DNA from: Fidelibacterota bacterium
Lineage (GTDB): Bacteria > Fidelibacterota > Marinisomatia > Marinisomatales > TCS55
Length of the DNA: 52,129 nucleotides
Direction: 5' to 3'
NCBI GenBank assembly: GCA_014239435.1
Contig: JAAZYX010000031.1
Coordinates: 1-52,129, forward strand
Program-made: the position numbers and the translations under genes
The notes under the pieces: model-generated
Told to the model about the DNA's origin: nothing
Seen by the model: only the letters and a program-made list of their open reading frames with translations
Database searches by the model: none
Part shown: piece after piece, positions 18,607-26,526 of the stretch
Numbering within the stretch: the stretch's first letter is position 1
Layout: each line of letters opens with the position of its first letter

Positions 18607-20541
18607 ATGAGAAAAAATCTGACACCGCGGTATATCATTATCGCTCTGGTACTTATCTGGGCGGTTTATGCGCTTATCCCAACCTTTCAGTATCAGTCCC
18701 TTTCCGAAGACGAGATGGATTCTTTGAAAGTAAAGGGCGAGCTTGCCGACATTGAAGCCGGTGCTCTCAGGCAGGGGCTGGACCTAAAAGGCGGAATTTA
18801 TATTGTCCTCGAAGTCGACCTTCCTGCACTGCTGGATAATCTTGCCTCAAGCAAAGATCAGCGATTTGAGAATACTCTCACGGAAATTAAATCTGATTTG
18901 GCCGATCGTTCGGATCTGGAATTTTTCACCCATTTTAAGCAAAAGGCAGATGAACGGGGACTCAGGCTTTTGCGGTATTACCATGAATTGGGATCCAATG
19001 ATGAAGAAATTTTAATTGGTCTCCGAGATCAGGCAGATGACGCAGTAAACAGAGTTTTGGAAATTCTCCGGAATCGTGTGGATCAGTTTGGCGTTTCAGA
19101 ACCGACAATTCAAAAACAGGGCAACCGAAGAATTATCGTTGAACTCGCCGGCATTCAGGATTCTGAACGAGCTAGAGATCTGCTTCAAAGCACTGCGCTT
19201 CTTGAATTTTTTATTGTAAAAGATCCGGCTGTCGTAAATGATTTCTTGCTTCAAATAGATAAGGTGCTTCAGGGGAATGAGGATCTTGCGGAAGTCACTG
19301 AAGTATCACCTGATAAAGATGAAGACGATTCAGAACGACTATCTGAAAAACCGGAAGAAGAAACACCCGTTAGCGAAGATAAGGCAATTTCGGTCAGTGA
19401 ATTGTTCGGCGAAGAGGATACAGAATCGGACGGCGGCGACTCCGTTACTGTGGACGAACGACTATTTGAAGATCGTCCTTTTTCATCACTTCTCAGGAAT
19501 TTGGGAAATGATGTAGGCGTACCGGAAAAAAATGTATATGCGGTGAAGAAAATTTTAGAATTGGACGAAGTAAAAGCAAAGCTCCGCAACATTAATGGAG
19601 TATTCCTGTTTGGGGATAAAAGTCTCAGCGCACAAGTGCAGGAAGGCTCAGCCGAAACATTTTACAGATTATTCCTACTTGAGCGCGATCCGGAAATCAC
19701 CGGAGGCGTTGTAGAGGAAGCAAGCGCCACGATTGGTCAGCAGGCATCCACCGTGTCCGGTCAGCCGATTGTCATTTTGGATATGAATACGGACGGATCT
19801 CGCAAATGGGCGATGGTCACCGGTTCCAATGTGGGGCGGCGCGTTGCAATTGTACTTGATAAAAAGGTGCACATGGCGCCAACCATTCAGGAAAAAATTT
19901 CCGGCGGCGGTACTCGGATTGAAGGATTCGCAAATATGAACGAAGCCAAGGATATTGCCATCGTGCTTCGTGCCGGTGCCTTACCCGCTCCGGTAAACAT
20001 TATTGAAGAACGTGTTGTCGGGCCCTCGCTTGGCGCTGATTCCGTAAGGCAGGGAACTTCCTCTGTACTCATCGGCCTCGGATTGGTATTAGTGTTCATG
20101 CTGGTGTATTACAAAATGTCCGGCCTCATAGCCAATTTTGCTCTTGTCTGGAATCTGGCTCTTATTTTGGCGGTGCTTGCGGCTCTCAAGGCAACGCTCA
20201 CGCTGCCCGGTATCGCGGCGCTGATTCTGACAGTCGGAATGTCTATCGACGCAAATGTGATTATTTTTGAGAGAATTCGGGAAGAAATCCGAAAAGGAAA
20301 AACAAGCCGCGCCGCCATTGACGCCGGTTACAGTCGCGCGCTTACTACCATTATTGATGCCAATATCACCACCGTAATTGCAGCGCTGGTGCTCTATCAG
20401 TTTGGCACCGGACCCATTCGCGGATTTGCAACTGTTCTCTTTTGGGGAATTGCCATTTCCATGTTTACGGCTGTGTTTGTGACGCGTACTATTTTTAATT
20501 CATTCGCCGCCAAAAGTGGGCCAGGAAAATTAAGCATATGA
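18607..20541 (+). CDS. secD: Protein translocase subunit SecD
   Basis: With SecF, uses the proton-motive force to drive protein export. The 644-residue protein has an N-terminal membrane helix and then the periplasmic P1 domain with QGLDLKGG (Asp59). The six-helix RND-like membrane region follows, with GMSIDANVIIFERIREE carrying the conserved Asp. The family pattern is complete. An acidic, low-complexity insertion at about residues 228-290 (Asp/Glu/Ser-rich) interrupts the periplasmic domain and is absent from typical SecD. secF starts before the secD stop codon, a four-base overlap. Confidence 0.96.
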   Translation: MRKNLTPRYIIIALVLIWAVYALIPTFQYQSLSEDEMDSLKVKGELADIEAGALRQGLDLKGGIYIVLEVDLPALLDNLASSKDQRFENTLTEIKSDLADRSDLEFFTHFKQKADERGLRLLRYYHELGSNDEEILIGLRDQADDAVNRVLEILRNRVDQFGVSEPTIQKQGNRRIIVELAGIQDSERARDLLQSTALLEFFIVKDPAVVNDFLLQIDKVLQGNEDLAEVTEVSPDKDEDDSERLSEKPEEETPVSEDKAISVSELFGEEDTESDGGDSVTVDERLFEDRPFSSLLRNLGNDVGVPEKNVYAVKKILELDEVKAKLRNINGVFLFGDKSLSAQVQEGSAETFYRLFLLERDPEITGGVVEEASATIGQQASTVSGQPIVILDMNTDGSRKWAMVTGSNVGRRVAIVLDKKVHMAPTIQEKISGGGTRIEGFANMNEAKDIAIVLRAGALPAPVNIIEERVVGPSLGADSVRQGTSSVLIGLGLVLVFMLVYYKMSGLIANFALVWNLALILAVLAALKATLTLPGIAALILTVGMSIDANVIIFERIREEIRKGKTSRAAIDAGYSRALTTIIDANITTVIAALVLYQFGTGPIRGFATVLFWGIAISMFTAVFVTRTIFNSFAAKSGPGKLSI

Positions 20542-21467
20542 GAATCATCCAAGACACTGCGATCGATTTTATGGGCAAAAGCAGAATTGCTTCCAGCCTC
20601 TCCATTGTGCTCATTCTTGCCGGGATCGTTTCTCTTTTCCTGAACGGCGGACCGAGACTTAGTATTGATTTTAAAGGCGGAACACTTGTGGCAGTCCGCT
20701 ATACGGAAGACATTGACATCAATTCGGTACGGGATGCAATGAGAACAGTTTCCATTGAAGGCAGAACCTTCGACTTTAGCAAAGAAGAAATCAAACATTT
20801 TGGTTCGAAAAAAGAAGTATCTATCCGGATTTCTCATTTTGAAGACGAGCCGGATAATTTCTCTCAGTCCATTGTAAATCATCTTTACAATACGTTTCCG
20901 CAGGTACCCGAAAATACCCAATCCTTTATTTTGTCAGTTGATAAGGTCGGCCCCAAAATTGGAACAGAATTAAGCGGAAAAGCAGTTGGGGCGGTTCTGT
21001 CCGCACTTGGACTGATTCTGCTCTACATATCCATTCGATTCGAATTTATATTTGCCTTAGGTGCCATCGCTGCGCTGGCTCACGATGTGATGATTACCAT
21101 CGGAATTTTCTCAATCCTGAATTATGAAATTTCTCTTTCTATTATTGCGGCATTTCTGACTATCGTTGGATATTCGCTGAATGACACTATTGTTATATTT
21201 GACAGAATCCGCGAAAATGCAAAAGCCAGTAAACGCGAGGCTTACGATACCGTTGTGAATCGCAGTATAAATGAGTCGCTGAGCCGCACGCTTATCACTT
21301 CACTTACGACCTTTATGGTAGTTTTTGTATTGTGGTTTTTCGGCGGAGAAGTTATCCACTATTTTGCATTTGCAATGATCATCGGCGTTATCGTAGGAAC
21401 CTATTCTTCTATATTTGTTGCTAGCCCGATTGTCTGTCGGCTACATCCTTCATCAGAATCTAAATAA
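20538..21467 (+). CDS. secF: Protein translocase subunit SecF
   Basis: Partner of SecD. The 309 residues show the N-terminal helix, SIDFKGGTLVAV at the start of the periplasmic domain, and KVGPKIGTELSGKAVGAVL. The signature GYSLNDTIVIFDRIREN lies in the membrane region, where the Asp is functionally important. ATGA-type coupling to secD gives balanced expression. The many T9SS cargo genes in the window would depend on this Sec step first. Confidence 0.96.
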   Translation: MRIIQDTAIDFMGKSRIASSLSIVLILAGIVSLFLNGGPRLSIDFKGGTLVAVRYTEDIDINSVRDAMRTVSIEGRTFDFSKEEIKHFGSKKEVSIRISHFEDEPDNFSQSIVNHLYNTFPQVPENTQSFILSVDKVGPKIGTELSGKAVGAVLSALGLILLYISIRFEFIFALGAIAALAHDVMITIGIFSILNYEISLSIIAAFLTIVGYSLNDTIVIFDRIRENAKASKREAYDTVVNRSINESLSRTLITSLTTFMVVFVLWFFGGEVIHYFAFAMIIGVIVGTYSSIFVASPIVCRLHPSSESK

Positions 21468-21514
21468 ATCCTTCCCCTTCAGGTGGTATCATCTTCTAAT
21501 GTGAGAACGGTAAG

Positions 21515-22408
21515 ATGAAACTCAAAGTTTTTCTACTCTATGCGATGCTGTGTTTCATTTGGGGCACAACATGGGCAGTATTAAAAATCAGCCTTTCGGA
21601 GGGCACTCCTCCTATCTATGGCGCCGGAATTCGATTCCTGATTGCGGGCATCATCGTTTTTATTATGCTTTTTATCAAAAAGGAATCGATACCCAAAGCA
21701 AGATCGCAGTGGGAGCTCATCCTACAATTCAGCATCTTTAATTTCACCATCAGTTATGCGCTCAATTACTGGGGCGCTCAATTTGTATATTCCTCGGTTG
21801 CCTCATTGATCTGGGCCGTCTTCCCGATGGTTGTCGCTATATTTGCACATTATATGCTTCCGGAAGAAAAACTGACATCCTTTAAGTGGATTGGGATTCT
21901 CATCGGAACGTTTGGCGCCGCGTTAATTGTCGGACGGCTAGATGAACTTGGCTCCGGAAACCTTCCCATCGGAGCGGCGGCATTGTTTCTGGCAGTCTTT
22001 TCTGCCACCCTTCCCAATATCAGAATGAAGCAAAATGTCGGCCTTGTGTCCGTACTGCAGCTGAATTCAGTTGGGCTGACCATCGCGGGAATACTCTTGC
22101 TGACTATTTCATGGATTATTGAGCCGGGACAGGCCATGGTGTGGAGCGCAACCAATATAGCTGCCCTCACTTACCTCATTATTTTTGGAACTGTGTTTAC
22201 GTGGGTAGTGTACATTTGGCTCTTTGAACATTTAACGATGAACCAGATAGCGTATATCGCATTTTTCCCTCCAATGATCGCCACAGCGCTGGGGTGGATT
22301 TTCCTCGGCGAGCATCTTACCTTCTTTGCATTGATAGGCGGTGTTCTAATCGTTTCAGGTGCCGTAATGGTAAATCTGAACGGGAAAAGATCCGCAACAC
22401 AAACATGA
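21515..22408 (+). CDS. EamA/DMT-family transporter
   Basis: A ten-helix drug/metabolite transporter of 297 residues, built from two EamA repeats. The first begins YAMLCFIWGTTWAVLKISL; the second begins near AAALFLAVFSATLPNIRM and ends in FLGEHLTFFALIGGVLIVSG. The final 'GEHLT...GG.LI..G' block is typical of the family. The substrate cannot be predicted. Its stop codon overlaps the ATG of the next gene (ATGA), so it is co-transcribed with the DNA-repair gene ogt. Confidence 0.9.
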   Translation: MKLKVFLLYAMLCFIWGTTWAVLKISLSEGTPPIYGAGIRFLIAGIIVFIMLFIKKESIPKARSQWELILQFSIFNFTISYALNYWGAQFVYSSVASLIWAVFPMVVAIFAHYMLPEEKLTSFKWIGILIGTFGAALIVGRLDELGSGNLPIGAAALFLAVFSATLPNIRMKQNVGLVSVLQLNSVGLTIAGILLLTISWIIEPGQAMVWSATNIAALTYLIIFGTVFTWVVYIWLFEHLTMNQIAYIAFFPPMIATALGWIFLGEHLTFFALIGGVLIVSGAVMVNLNGKRSATQT

Positions 22409-22878
22409 ATGCAATTGAATCCATTTCAACCCCGATCGGCAGTCTGACTATAGAAGCAAATGCAAAAGGCGTACGCCGAATTTTCTTCCCGGAAGCATCC
22501 ATAAAGCAAACCGGATCTGCGACTCCGAAAGCAAGATCCATTGCAATGGACGCCGCAAGCCAGCTCTCAGAATATTTTGATGGAAAAAGAGCTGCATTTG
22601 ATCTTCCGCTGGATTTAGCAGGACTGCCGCCTTATCATGCTATGGCATTAAAAGAAGTAAACAACATTCCGTTCGGTGAAACAGCAAGCTACGGAGATGT
22701 AGCGAGCATGACTGGAAATCCGAATGCGGCGCGGGCCGTTGGAAATGCCAATGCGCATAATCCAATTCCGATCGTTATTCCCTGTCACCGAGTCATAGCT
22801 GGAAATGGCGGATTAGGCGGATACGGCGGAAGGCTTGACCGGAAAGAATTTTTATTGCGCCATGAAGATGCGTTATAG
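22405..22878 (+). CDS. ogt: Methylated-DNA--protein-cysteine S-methyltransferase
   Basis: Repairs O6-alkylguanine by irreversible transfer to its own cysteine. With the ATG at 22405 the protein is 157 residues, right for Ogt/MGMT. The motifs are PFGETASYGDVA, NPNAARAVGNANAHNPIPIV, and the acceptor IPCHRVI with Cys127, then GGLGGYGGRLDRKEFLL. A longer open frame exists upstream, but its extra 37 residues come from another frame of the transporter gene. The ATGA overlap supports the shorter start. Confidence 0.95.
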   Translation: MNAIESISTPIGSLTIEANAKGVRRIFFPEASIKQTGSATPKARSIAMDAASQLSEYFDGKRAAFDLPLDLAGLPPYHAMALKEVNNIPFGETASYGDVASMTGNPNAARAVGNANAHNPIPIVIPCHRVIAGNGGLGGYGGRLDRKEFLLRHEDAL

Positions 22879-22901
22879 AAAACTGGATATTTGATTCTGA
22901 T

Positions 22902-23516
22902 ATGTGGTCGCATTTAAAACGAACAATCTTCGCCGGACTTCTGGCCGTCGTACCTTTGGTGCTCACCGTAACCATCTTGCGCTTTTTGTTCAATTTCCTC
23001 GACGGCATTACCGCTCCGCTATTACAATCCGTGGAAATCAATATTCCCGGACTGGGGCTTTTGCTTACCCTTATTCTGATTTACCTGCTCGGGCTGCTTG
23101 TAACAAACGTTGTGGGGAAAAGGCTATTTTCCTGGGGAGAAAAGTTTGTTACATCCATTCCGCTCATTAAACCGATCTATTCAACTTTAAAGCAGATTAC
23201 CAGTGCTTTCTCCGGCGCAAACGTAAAGTCATTTAAAGAAGTCATTTTTATTCAGTATCCCAAATTGGGTACATGGACGCTGGCGTTTGTTACCGGAAAT
23301 TCTACCAATAATGCCGGAATAGAATATGTGCATTTATTCGTGCCAACAACACCCAATCCCACTTCCGGTGTGTATATCATTCTGCCAAAACATGAAACAA
23401 TTCCGTCAGGGATGTCCGTGGAAGTCGGACTGAAATCCATCATTTCCGGAGGCGTACTCGCCCCTAAAAACAATCCGCTTCCTTCCCCATCTTCAGATGA
23501 CAATCTGAGTGATTGA
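22902..23516 (+). CDS. DUF502 family membrane protein
   Basis: The 204 residues have two N-terminal membrane helices (AGLLAVVPLVLTVTILRFLFNF and LLLTLILIYLLGLLVTNVVG, written approximately). The DUF502 core follows: SIPLIKPIYSTLKQI, FKEVIFIQYPKLGTWTLAFVTG, HLFVPTTPNPTSGVYIILPK, and a Ser/Gly-rich end SIISGGVLAP. These are the conserved blocks of this family, whose function is unknown beyond membrane location. The stop overlaps the GTG start of plsY by eight bases, suggesting co-expression with lipid synthesis. Confidence 0.9.
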   Translation: MWSHLKRTIFAGLLAVVPLVLTVTILRFLFNFLDGITAPLLQSVEINIPGLGLLLTLILIYLLGLLVTNVVGKRLFSWGEKFVTSIPLIKPIYSTLKQITSAFSGANVKSFKEVIFIQYPKLGTWTLAFVTGNSTNNAGIEYVHLFVPTTPNPTSGVYIILPKHETIPSGMSVEVGLKSIISGGVLAPKNNPLPSPSSDDNLSD

Positions 23517-24177
23517 AATCTCGACCATTCACTTATTATTAATTCTAATTCTCAGCTACCTCACGGGCTGCTTTCCTTCAGCAGTTGTTATAGGGAAACT
23601 GAAAGGGTTGGATATACGGAAACACGGAAGCGGCAATCCCGGCGCTACGAATACCGTGCGGGTTCTTGGATGGAAATCCGGAATTCTTGTACTGCTGATG
23701 GATGGGTTTAAAGGGTGGCTACCCGCGGCAGTTTATGCCGGAAATCTATTTATTCTCCAGCCAATATCAGAGCCGGGGCTCATTCAAATCCTGTGCGGGT
23801 TTGCCGCCATTTTAGGACATTCTTATCCTGTGATTAGCGGATTTAAAGGTGGCAAAGGGGTTGCTACATTAGCGGGAATGCTTATTGCTGTTTATCCGGC
23901 TATTGTACCGTTTTGTATCGTCGTTTTTGTGTTTACGGTTATTTCGACAGGATTTGTATCTTTGGGATCCATCCTTGCATCCGCATCTCTTCCTATCTTT
24001 TTACTGGTGCTTCCCGCAGTATCTCAATTTAAGGCCGCACCGCTTTCAATGCTGGTGTTTGGCCTTCTGGTTCCGTGGTTCATTATATTTACACACAGAA
24101 GCAACATTTCACGAATCAGAATGGGAACGGAAAACCAATTCGAAAAAGCGATGCTGTTTAAACGAGATTCAGAATAA
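23509..24177 (+). CDS. plsY: Glycerol-3-phosphate acyltransferase PlsY
   Basis: Transfers an acyl group from acyl-phosphate to glycerol-3-phosphate, the first step of phospholipid synthesis in most bacteria. The 222-residue membrane protein carries the conserved loops GCFPSAVVIGK, KHGSGNPGATNTVRVLGW, LGHSYPVISGFKGGKGVATL, and a basic C-terminus. It starts with GTG inside the end of the DUF502 gene. Its TAA directly abuts the stop codon of the convergent Omp85 gene, leaving no intergenic base. Confidence 0.95.
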   Translation: MIEISTIHLLLILILSYLTGCFPSAVVIGKLKGLDIRKHGSGNPGATNTVRVLGWKSGILVLLMDGFKGWLPAAVYAGNLFILQPISEPGLIQILCGFAAILGHSYPVISGFKGGKGVATLAGMLIAVYPAIVPFCIVVFVFTVISTGFVSLGSILASASLPIFLLVLPAVSQFKAAPLSMLVFGLLVPWFIIFTHRSNISRIRMGTENQFEKAMLFKRDSE

Positions 24178-25446
24178 TTAAAACTTTTGCCCTACAGCAA
24201 AATTTAGATAGCTGTCAATCTGTTCGCCTCCATAGAAACCCAATCCATAATCCAGCCGGAACATCCCGACCCACGGCCAATTAATTCTAACGCCGGCTCC
24301 GGTACCAAGCATTGGTTTTTGATCCAATAAAGATGATAATCCATCCGACGCAAATCCGACATCCAGGAATCCCACCACAGCCAAACCGAATTCAGTCTTC
24401 CATCTTGTAATAAATTTCGGAATTAAAATTTGTCTCAACTCGAAACTTGTGGCAAACCAATGGTGTCCAAACCTGTATTTCTGATCACCGGAAATGAATA
24501 AATCGCGTGTTGCCGGCCGCCACCCACGAATGGTTGAACTTGTGCCGATATACACCTGATAGACTTCTTTCCTGTCTCCGATGGAAATTCGTCCTGAGGC
24601 ATTCATTGCCAAAACCAGACTTTTCTGCCCGCCGATTAAAGATCGGTACATACTGTAGGACTGGAACCAAAAGGCCCGATTTCCTCCATCTCCAAAATCA
24701 ATCATTGTAAACAGATTTTGATTCATCCTGACACCTTTGGTCGGCGAAAGATAGATGTCCCGGGTGTCGTAGCTGTAATTGAATTCCGGTGCGATATACG
24801 AAAGGTCTAGCGTATCTGAAATTCCGAGGAACGATTTCTTTTCCAATTCAAATCCTGCCGATACTTTATGTTGGTACCCAAAATATCGTCCGAGTTTCAT
24901 TTTAAGGGATGTAGCGGAAATATCATAATTTCGAAATGTGTGCGCATAATACGCCTTTCCGGCATTGACCGATAAGGAAACGTGGTCTCCCGTAATCCAC
25001 GGATCGCTGAAAAATACTCCGTATAAATCCCGCGCTCCGGCCTGCCCTCCGATCACAAGATTCTGATTCCTTCCCTGAAAATTCCGTATTACGAGCAACA
25101 TTCCATAGGACCATCCCAGTTTTTCGTCATAATCCGGATAGGGTGTCGGCACAATTCTTGGCCAGGATTCTGTTACAGAAAATTCAATTCTGACTGATCC
25201 GTCTAGCTGTGATTTTGTTTGCCATTCCACGCCTGCAAAAATACCAAGATTATCAATTCTGTTTCGATCCTTCACCACAAGCACGCTGTCCAGAGGCGCA
25301 TCTAGCGGATGCTGTATTTCCCTCCGAATGATGAATTCTTTAGTCACTGTATATCCGGTTATATCTATTCCGGAAACATGCGGAGTATTTGCAAACACGC
25401 CAGAGGCTATCAGTCCATTTATCAGGATTTTTTTGCACATGTTCAT
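24178..25446 (-). CDS. Omp85-family outer-membrane barrel protein (short BamA/TamA-like)
   Basis: The 422 residues include a probable signal peptide and one POTRA-like domain (about residues 26-100: DITGYTVTKEFIIRREI ... GIFAGVEWQT). A beta-barrel follows with alternating hydrophobic residues and aromatic girdles, ending in a C-terminal Phe (FAVGQKF). STIRGWRPATRD is a variant of the VRGF/Y lock motif of Omp85 L6. BamA normally has five POTRAs, so this is a short relative that could export a lipid, lipoprotein or dedicated partner. It closes the four-gene run with the haem-barrel protein, cytochrome and lipoprotein, 31 bases after the lipoprotein gene, and may assemble them. Confidence 0.8.
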   Translation of the reverse strand: MNMCKKILINGLIASGVFANTPHVSGIDITGYTVTKEFIIRREIQHPLDAPLDSVLVVKDRNRIDNLGIFAGVEWQTKSQLDGSVRIEFSVTESWPRIVPTPYPDYDEKLGWSYGMLLVIRNFQGRNQNLVIGGQAGARDLYGVFFSDPWITGDHVSLSVNAGKAYYAHTFRNYDISATSLKMKLGRYFGYQHKVSAGFELEKKSFLGISDTLDLSYIAPEFNYSYDTRDIYLSPTKGVRMNQNLFTMIDFGDGGNRAFWFQSYSMYRSLIGGQKSLVLAMNASGRISIGDRKEVYQVYIGTSSTIRGWRPATRDLFISGDQKYRFGHHWFATSFELRQILIPKFITRWKTEFGLAVVGFLDVGFASDGLSSLLDQKPMLGTGAGVRINWPWVGMFRLDYGLGFYGGEQIDSYLNFAVGQKF

Positions 25447-25477
25447 TTTTTAGGAACGGTCTTAGATTTGAAAAATG

Positions 25478-26185
25478 TTACAGTTCAAACTCTTGCAGAA
25501 TTTCTTCTTTTTTGAGGTCAATTCCTTCTTCCGAATACACATTGAATAATGCGTTTTGAAGTGCATGGGATGTTGTATATCCGCTCAGGGTGAACATCAG
25601 ATGGCGGCTGTCGAGAACCCGAACACTCATTAACGTATGTGCATCCGAGTAGGAATGGGAAACGCCGTTGAATGATTGCGGTGTTCCATATACCATCAGG
25701 ACTTTTTTCCGCAGAACATCATCAGCATGAATTTTCGGGTACCCCGATGTTGTGAGCTCAATCGTTTTGGTAACGCCTTCCAGTATATAATGGTCAGCCG
25801 AACTTTCAGCCATATTGTAAATGTAATCCACATTCACAAACCGAAGTTCCACGCGCTGGGTATTTAAACGAGCAGGATAATCAAACCTGATTCTTGCCCG
25901 CAATATGGGAAGTCGCTTCCCGGATTCTACGTCAATTTCATCTGTCCAATATTTCACATCCGCTGTGGTGTCCGGAAGGCTTCCCAATATTTCATTTAAT
26001 CCGGTACCCCATTCTGCCATGAGTTCATTTCCTACACTCCATCCAAGCGGAAGCGATTTTTGCGGTGAACCCGGATAATCAAATGTGATTTCATCTGCGG
26101 CAAATTGATCCGGAAGTAAAAAAGCGCATCCGGTAAGACACGCCGCTGTCACAAGAACCGAAGCATTGCGGATAAACAATTTCAT
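25478..26185 (-). CDS. Putative lipoprotein of the haem-barrel operon
   Basis: I do not recognise the family. With the ATG at 26185 the protein is 235 residues. It begins with a lipoprotein signal (MKLFIRNASVLVTAACLTGC, lipid-modified Cys20). The rest is soluble, with alternating beta-like segments (RLPILRARIRFDYPAR, QRVELRFVNVDYIY) and no haem motif. This ATG overlaps the stop of the cytochrome gene (ATGA), which decides against the 11-residue-longer open frame. It probably sits at the outer membrane with its neighbours; a structural or docking role is conjecture. Confidence 0.7.
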   Translation of the reverse strand: MKLFIRNASVLVTAACLTGCAFLLPDQFAADEITFDYPGSPQKSLPLGWSVGNELMAEWGTGLNEILGSLPDTTADVKYWTDEIDVESGKRLPILRARIRFDYPARLNTQRVELRFVNVDYIYNMAESSADHYILEGVTKTIELTTSGYPKIHADDVLRKKVLMVYGTPQSFNGVSHSYSDAHTLMSVRVLDSRHLMFTLSGYTTSHALQNALFNVYSEEGIDLKKEEILQEFEL

Positions 26186-26517
26186 TTTTTTGCTGGCGGC
26201 GTTATGCCCCGGTGACAATCCCAGCAGGAAACATCACGGTGTCCCAACTTTTGCATTGTATTCTTATTGATTCCCTGAACCATGGACATCATTTTTCGTG
26301 CTACCATTTTATGTTCTTTTTTATCGCTGGAATAATCATTCATTTCGTGGCAGAATTTGCATTTTACTCCAAGTTCCGGCACGACCACCTTTTTCATGTA
26401 GCGAAGAATATCCCGCTTTTTCGTGAAGGGGAGCACTGTCACATTTTTCAATTCTGACTTCGGAGCATCCTGCGCGAATAAAAATGTGCTGATTAAAATG
26501 AGTAGAATTGTTTTCAT
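26182..26517 (-). CDS. Dihaem cytochrome c (reaction-centre cytochrome-domain type)
   Basis: A secreted 111-residue c-type cytochrome. The signal peptide (MKTILLILISTFLFA) is followed by KNVTVLPFTKKRDILRYMKK. The haem motifs are CKFCH (Cys53-His57) and CWDCH (Cys98-His102), separated by the conserved ARKMMSMVQGIN helix that can offer a Met ligand. The arrangement KN..VLP ... LGVKC..CH ... ARKM..M...IN ... C..CHRG matches single-unit versions of the photosynthetic reaction-centre cytochrome c family (PF02276). These versions also occur in non-phototrophs. The strong GGAGGA site at 26521-26526 selects this start over an ATG six codons upstream. Likely a periplasmic electron carrier for the adjacent barrel protein. 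Confidence 0.88.
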   Translation of the reverse strand: MKTILLILISTFLFAQDAPKSELKNVTVLPFTKKRDILRYMKKVVVPELGVKCKFCHEMNDYSSDKKEHKMVARKMMSMVQGINKNTMQKLGHRDVSCWDCHRGITPPAKK

Positions 26518-26520
26518 ATG

Positions 26521-26526
26521 TCCTCC
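26521..26526 (-). promoter_or_regulatory. Strong ribosome-binding site of the dihaem cytochrome gene
   Basis: On the minus strand TAGGAGGACATATG places a near-perfect Shine-Dalgarno sequence four bases before the ATG at 26517. The TAG stop of the upstream barrel gene forms part of it, so the two genes are closely coupled. Confidence 0.8.

Noticed and set aside
22294-22404. Longer N-terminus for the methyltransferase
   Set aside because: The extra 37 residues come from another frame of the transporter gene; the ATG at 22405 forms an ATGA overlap and gives the usual length.
24178-25446. True BamA of the BAM complex
   Set aside because: Only one POTRA-like domain and 422 residues; BamA has about five POTRAs and about 800 residues.
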